A DNA stretch of 15,989 nt. Source: Acidocella sp. Lineage in GTDB: Bacteria > Pseudomonadota > Alphaproteobacteria > Acetobacterales > Acetobacteraceae. Location of the stretch: contig JAQNCU010000023.1 in the NCBI GenBank assembly GCA_029077775.1, positions 1 to 15,989 of the forward strand, in the 5' to 3' direction. Positions 13,824 to 15,989 of this stretch are shown one piece after another. Both the position numbers and the translations under genes were made by a program. The stretch's first letter is position 1. The number at the start of each line of letters is the position of its first letter. The notes under the pieces are model-generated. The model was not told the origin of the DNA and ran no database searches. It was given only the letters and a program-made list of their open reading frames with translations.

Positions 13824-15134
13824 ATGAATCATACAATCACGATGAAAGCCACTTTAAGCGAAAAAACACCGGCCCGCGCCTTCGCGATCCTGGGCTTGCT
13901 ATTTGTGTTTCAGACAATCAATTTTTTCGACAAGCTCGCTTTCGGTGTTTCTGCCGTTTCGATCATGCATGAATTCGCACTTACGCCAAAGCAGTTTGGT
14001 CTCATCGGGGCCGTGTTCTTCCTGTTCTTCGCCATCGGTGGTACAGCCATCGCACTCTCGGCTGTGGGACGCTTCTCAACCAAGACAATCCTGCTGCTGC
14101 TCGGGGCAATCTGGACTGTCGCGCAGTTCCCGGTGTATTTTTCACATTCTTTGACCGTTCTCATCATCTGCCGGATGTTACTCGGCATCGGCGAAGGTGC
14201 CGCCCTCGCCACCGCAATGACAGCGGCGTATGAATGGTTCGCGCCAGAGAGGCGCAACCTGCCCTCGGCCATAATTCTTCAGGGCATCAGTGCCGGTTTT
14301 CTCATCGGCGGCCCTTTCCTCAGCGCCTTCGTCGTGAATTTTGGCTGGCATTCCGCCTTCCTGGTATGCGGCCTGCTCAGCCTCGTCTGGATGGCTCTGT
14401 TCGCTGCCATCGCGCGCCCCGGGCCCTTGGCGCCGGAGGGCCAGATGGCCAGCCTGCCTCGGCCACTTTTTCTGCCAGGCCGCGTGCTTTGGCTGGATTC
14501 TACCGTGATAGGCTGCATGCTGATCGCCTTCTTCGGCTATTGGGTCATCGGCATGTCGGCGGTATGGCTGCCTCCTTATCTGCGCGTCGCGTTAGGCTAC
14601 AAGCCACAAGATGCAGGCTGGATCATCTCGGCGATCTATGTCGTGCAATCGCCTGTATTATTGTTCGGCGGTTGGCTCACCCAGCGCATGCGGGCGCAGG
14701 GCTGGAGTGCCCGGCTATGCCTGGGCGTCAGTTCGGCGGTAACCATGTTGGTCAGCGGCGTGGCGATGATCGCGGCGGTGTTCAGCCCGGTCGGTGCGTT
14801 GCAGACCGCATTGCTCGCCATTGCCTTTTCTGTCCCAAGCCTTACGACCATCTTTGGCCCCGTCATCCTGGCCGCCGTGGCGCCAGATTCACAGCGCAAC
14901 AAACTCGTCATCGTCATCCTCTCCGCAACCTCCATCTCGGCCTTTTTTGCGACATTCATAAATGGCTGGATCATCGGGAGCTTCCCTGGCGATCCACACA
15001 CCGGCTATCAAATGGCGTTTTCACTCGGCGGCGTCATGTTATTGCTGGGTGCTGTTGCGGGTGCGGCGCTGTTATTCCCTGAGCGCACAATCGCGCGCTT
15101 CGCCCGGATTGGGGAGAGCCGCAATGCTCGATAG
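13824..15134 (+). CDS. MFS transporter, probable organic anion:proton symporter
   Basis: This 436-residue protein has about 12 membrane helices and a cytoplasmic central loop near residues 195-225. The first helix AILGLLFVFQTINFFDKLAF carries the Asp-Lys pair (36-37) at the spot where anion:cation symporters of the glucarate/phthalate type have their conserved NYxDR-like motif. The helix-4 region ICRMLLGIGEGAALATAM and ERRNLPSAIILQG are also of this type. GGGAG about 9 nt before ATG supports the start. It lies 20 nt behind the 2-hydroxyacid dehydrogenase, and its last 11 nt overlap the M24 gene. It probably imports the organic acid used by this operon. The subfamily is suggested by pattern only. 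Confidence 0.87.
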   Translation: MNHTITMKATLSEKTPARAFAILGLLFVFQTINFFDKLAFGVSAVSIMHEFALTPKQFGLIGAVFFLFFAIGGTAIALSAVGRFSTKTILLLLGAIWTVAQFPVYFSHSLTVLIICRMLLGIGEGAALATAMTAAYEWFAPERRNLPSAIILQGISAGFLIGGPFLSAFVVNFGWHSAFLVCGLLSLVWMALFAAIARPGPLAPEGQMASLPRPLFLPGRVLWLDSTVIGCMLIAFFGYWVIGMSAVWLPPYLRVALGYKPQDAGWIISAIYVVQSPVLLFGGWLTQRMRAQGWSARLCLGVSSAVTMLVSGVAMIAAVFSPVGALQTALLAIAFSVPSLTTIFGPVILAAVAPDSQRNKLVIVILSATSISAFFATFINGWIIGSFPGDPHTGYQMAFSLGGVMLLLGAVAGAALLFPERTIARFARIGESRNAR

Positions 15135-15989
15135 ACGAAATACCGCCAACAGCTTCGGTGACATGCGCGTCGCCACCCGCATATCTAACGAGGAACTGGC
15201 GCGCCGCGCCGCGGCACTGCGCAACGCCATGAAGGCGCAGCAATTGGACGCGCTGGTGTTCCAGAGCCAAAATGATTGGCTTGGCGGCTATGTAAAATGG
15301 CTGACAGACCTGCCAGCGCAAAACGGCTATCCACGCAGCGTCGTTTTTTATGCCGATGCCCCGATGACAGTGGTTGAAATGGGCGCGTTCGGCGCGCAGC
15401 GCGATTATGCAAACGGCGATGCGCTGCATCGTGGTGTCGGCAACTGGCATGGCAGTCCGTCCTTTCTCGCCGTCAACTACACACATGGCTATGACGGTGA
15501 TCTGGTGGCGGCCGCTCTGCGTCAGCATGGCGCCCGTCGCGTCGGGCTGGTCGGCCTCGGTGCCATGCCGCATCGCTTCGTTCAGGTCATAGGCGATGCC
15601 TGCGCCGGTAAAACGATTCTGGAAGACGCAACGGATTTCGTCGATGCGATCAAGGCTGTCAAAAGCACCGAGGAGATCGCCCTCATAAAACAGGCCGCGC
15701 ATTTACAAGATGAGGTGTTCGCCGAGGTGCTGCGAATCATCCGCCCTGGCTTGCGCGATATCGATGTCACCACGCACGCCCAGGCTTTCGCGCAGACACA
15801 TGACAGCGAGCAGGGCATTTTCCTCTGTGGCTCAGCCCCGCTCGGCCAGCGCGCAAGCTTTCTCGGCCGCCACATGCAGAACCGCATGCTGGCAACCGGA
15901 GATCATCTATCACTGTTGATCGAAATCAACGGTCCCGGTGGCTTCTATACTGAGATCGCGCGCACCATCGTGCTCGGGCGCGCATCGGC
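15124..15989 (+). CDS. M24 family protein (creatinase/prolidase fold), partial at the right edge
   Basis: An open frame starts at ATG 15124, overlapping the MFS stop by 11 nt, and runs to the window end without a stop: 288 complete codons. The N-terminal creatinase-like domain spans roughly residues 20-165 (ELARRAAALRNAMKAQQLDA near the start). After the typical linker AIKAVKSTEEIALIKQAA (about 175-192) comes the pita-bread domain. Its metal-site strand reads EINGPGGFYTEIART (267-281), where active aminopeptidases and prolidases have D-x-G and then D-I-T-R-T. Both metal Asps are thus missing (Glu267/Asn269 and Glu277 stand there), as in creatinase-like non-peptidase members. The His and Glu ligands lie beyond the window. 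It may hydrolyse a C-N or other bond in a small molecule rather than a peptide. Confidence 0.82.
   Translation, partial: MLDRRNTANSFGDMRVATRISNEELARRAAALRNAMKAQQLDALVFQSQNDWLGGYVKWLTDLPAQNGYPRSVVFYADAPMTVVEMGAFGAQRDYANGDALHRGVGNWHGSPSFLAVNYTHGYDGDLVAAALRQHGARRVGLVGLGAMPHRFVQVIGDACAGKTILEDATDFVDAIKAVKSTEEIALIKQAAHLQDEVFAEVLRIIRPGLRDIDVTTHAQAFAQTHDSEQGIFLCGSAPLGQRASFLGRHMQNRMLATGDHLSLLIEINGPGGFYTEIARTIVLGRAS

Noticed and set aside
14234..15082. Plus-strand open frame of 282 codons in another frame of the MFS gene
   Set aside because: Arg/His/Pro-rich out-of-frame reading of the transporter, without a ribosome-binding site or domain.

Overview
The window looks like an accessory, catabolic stretch of a moderately GC-rich Gram-negative chromosome or large plasmid, most likely from an alphaproteobacterium. 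An outer-membrane porin with a signal peptide, many 4-nt ATGA gene overlaps and a density of aromatic or organic-acid catabolism genes point this way. The AT-rich hairpin repeats in the 6.5-6.6 kb intergenic region resemble elements I associate with Acetobacteraceae (Acidocella/Acidiphilium-like). That family placement is an inference of low to moderate confidence. No tRNA, rRNA, CRISPR array, insertion sequence or phage gene was seen.

Region A (1-6.4 kb) looks like one regulon for a phenolic or stilbenoid compound. A minus-strand operon reads: carotenoid/lignostilbene-type cleavage oxygenase, MFS transporter, 2,4-diacetylphloroglucinol-hydrolase-like C-C hydrolase, glutathione S-transferase, and a second MFS gene that is frameshifted and runs off the left edge. 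Divergent from it is a TetR repressor, followed by a Phenol_MetA_deg/SphA-type outer-membrane channel. The same 16-bp palindrome (AAAACG or AGAACG, N4, CGTTCT) occurs once between oxygenase and TetR and twice in perfect tandem before the outer-membrane gene. This ties uptake and breakdown to one repressor. My working model is uptake by the porin and MFS, C=C cleavage by the oxygenase, C-C hydrolysis of an acyl-phenol by the PhlG-like enzyme, and a glutathione-dependent step.

Region B (6.4-6.7 kb) is a convergent intergenic gap with several overlapping hairpins.

Region C (6.7-12.5 kb) is a second minus-strand cluster: LysR regulator, IclR regulator, cyclase-family (kynurenine-formamidase-like) hydrolase, small cupin, SDR, 3-hydroxyacyl-CoA-dehydrogenase-like enzyme and a beta-keto acid cleavage enzyme (BKACE, DUF849). 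The four genes from cyclase to dehydrogenase overlap by 1-4 nt and are surely cotranscribed. A complex palindrome/direct-repeat element lies just upstream of the cyclase. The chemistry suggests hydrolytic ring opening or amide hydrolysis, oxidation of a beta-hydroxy acid to a beta-keto acid, then acetyl-CoA-dependent cleavage to acetoacetate plus an acyl-CoA. The substrate is unknown.

Region D (12.5 kb to the end) is a plus-strand operon divergent from the LysR gene: D-2-hydroxyacid dehydrogenase, MFS organic-acid transporter, and an M24 (creatinase/prolidase-fold) protein cut by the window end. The M24 protein lacks the usual metal-binding aspartates. Regions C and D share the LysR-side divergent promoter and may form one pathway for an organic acid or amide.
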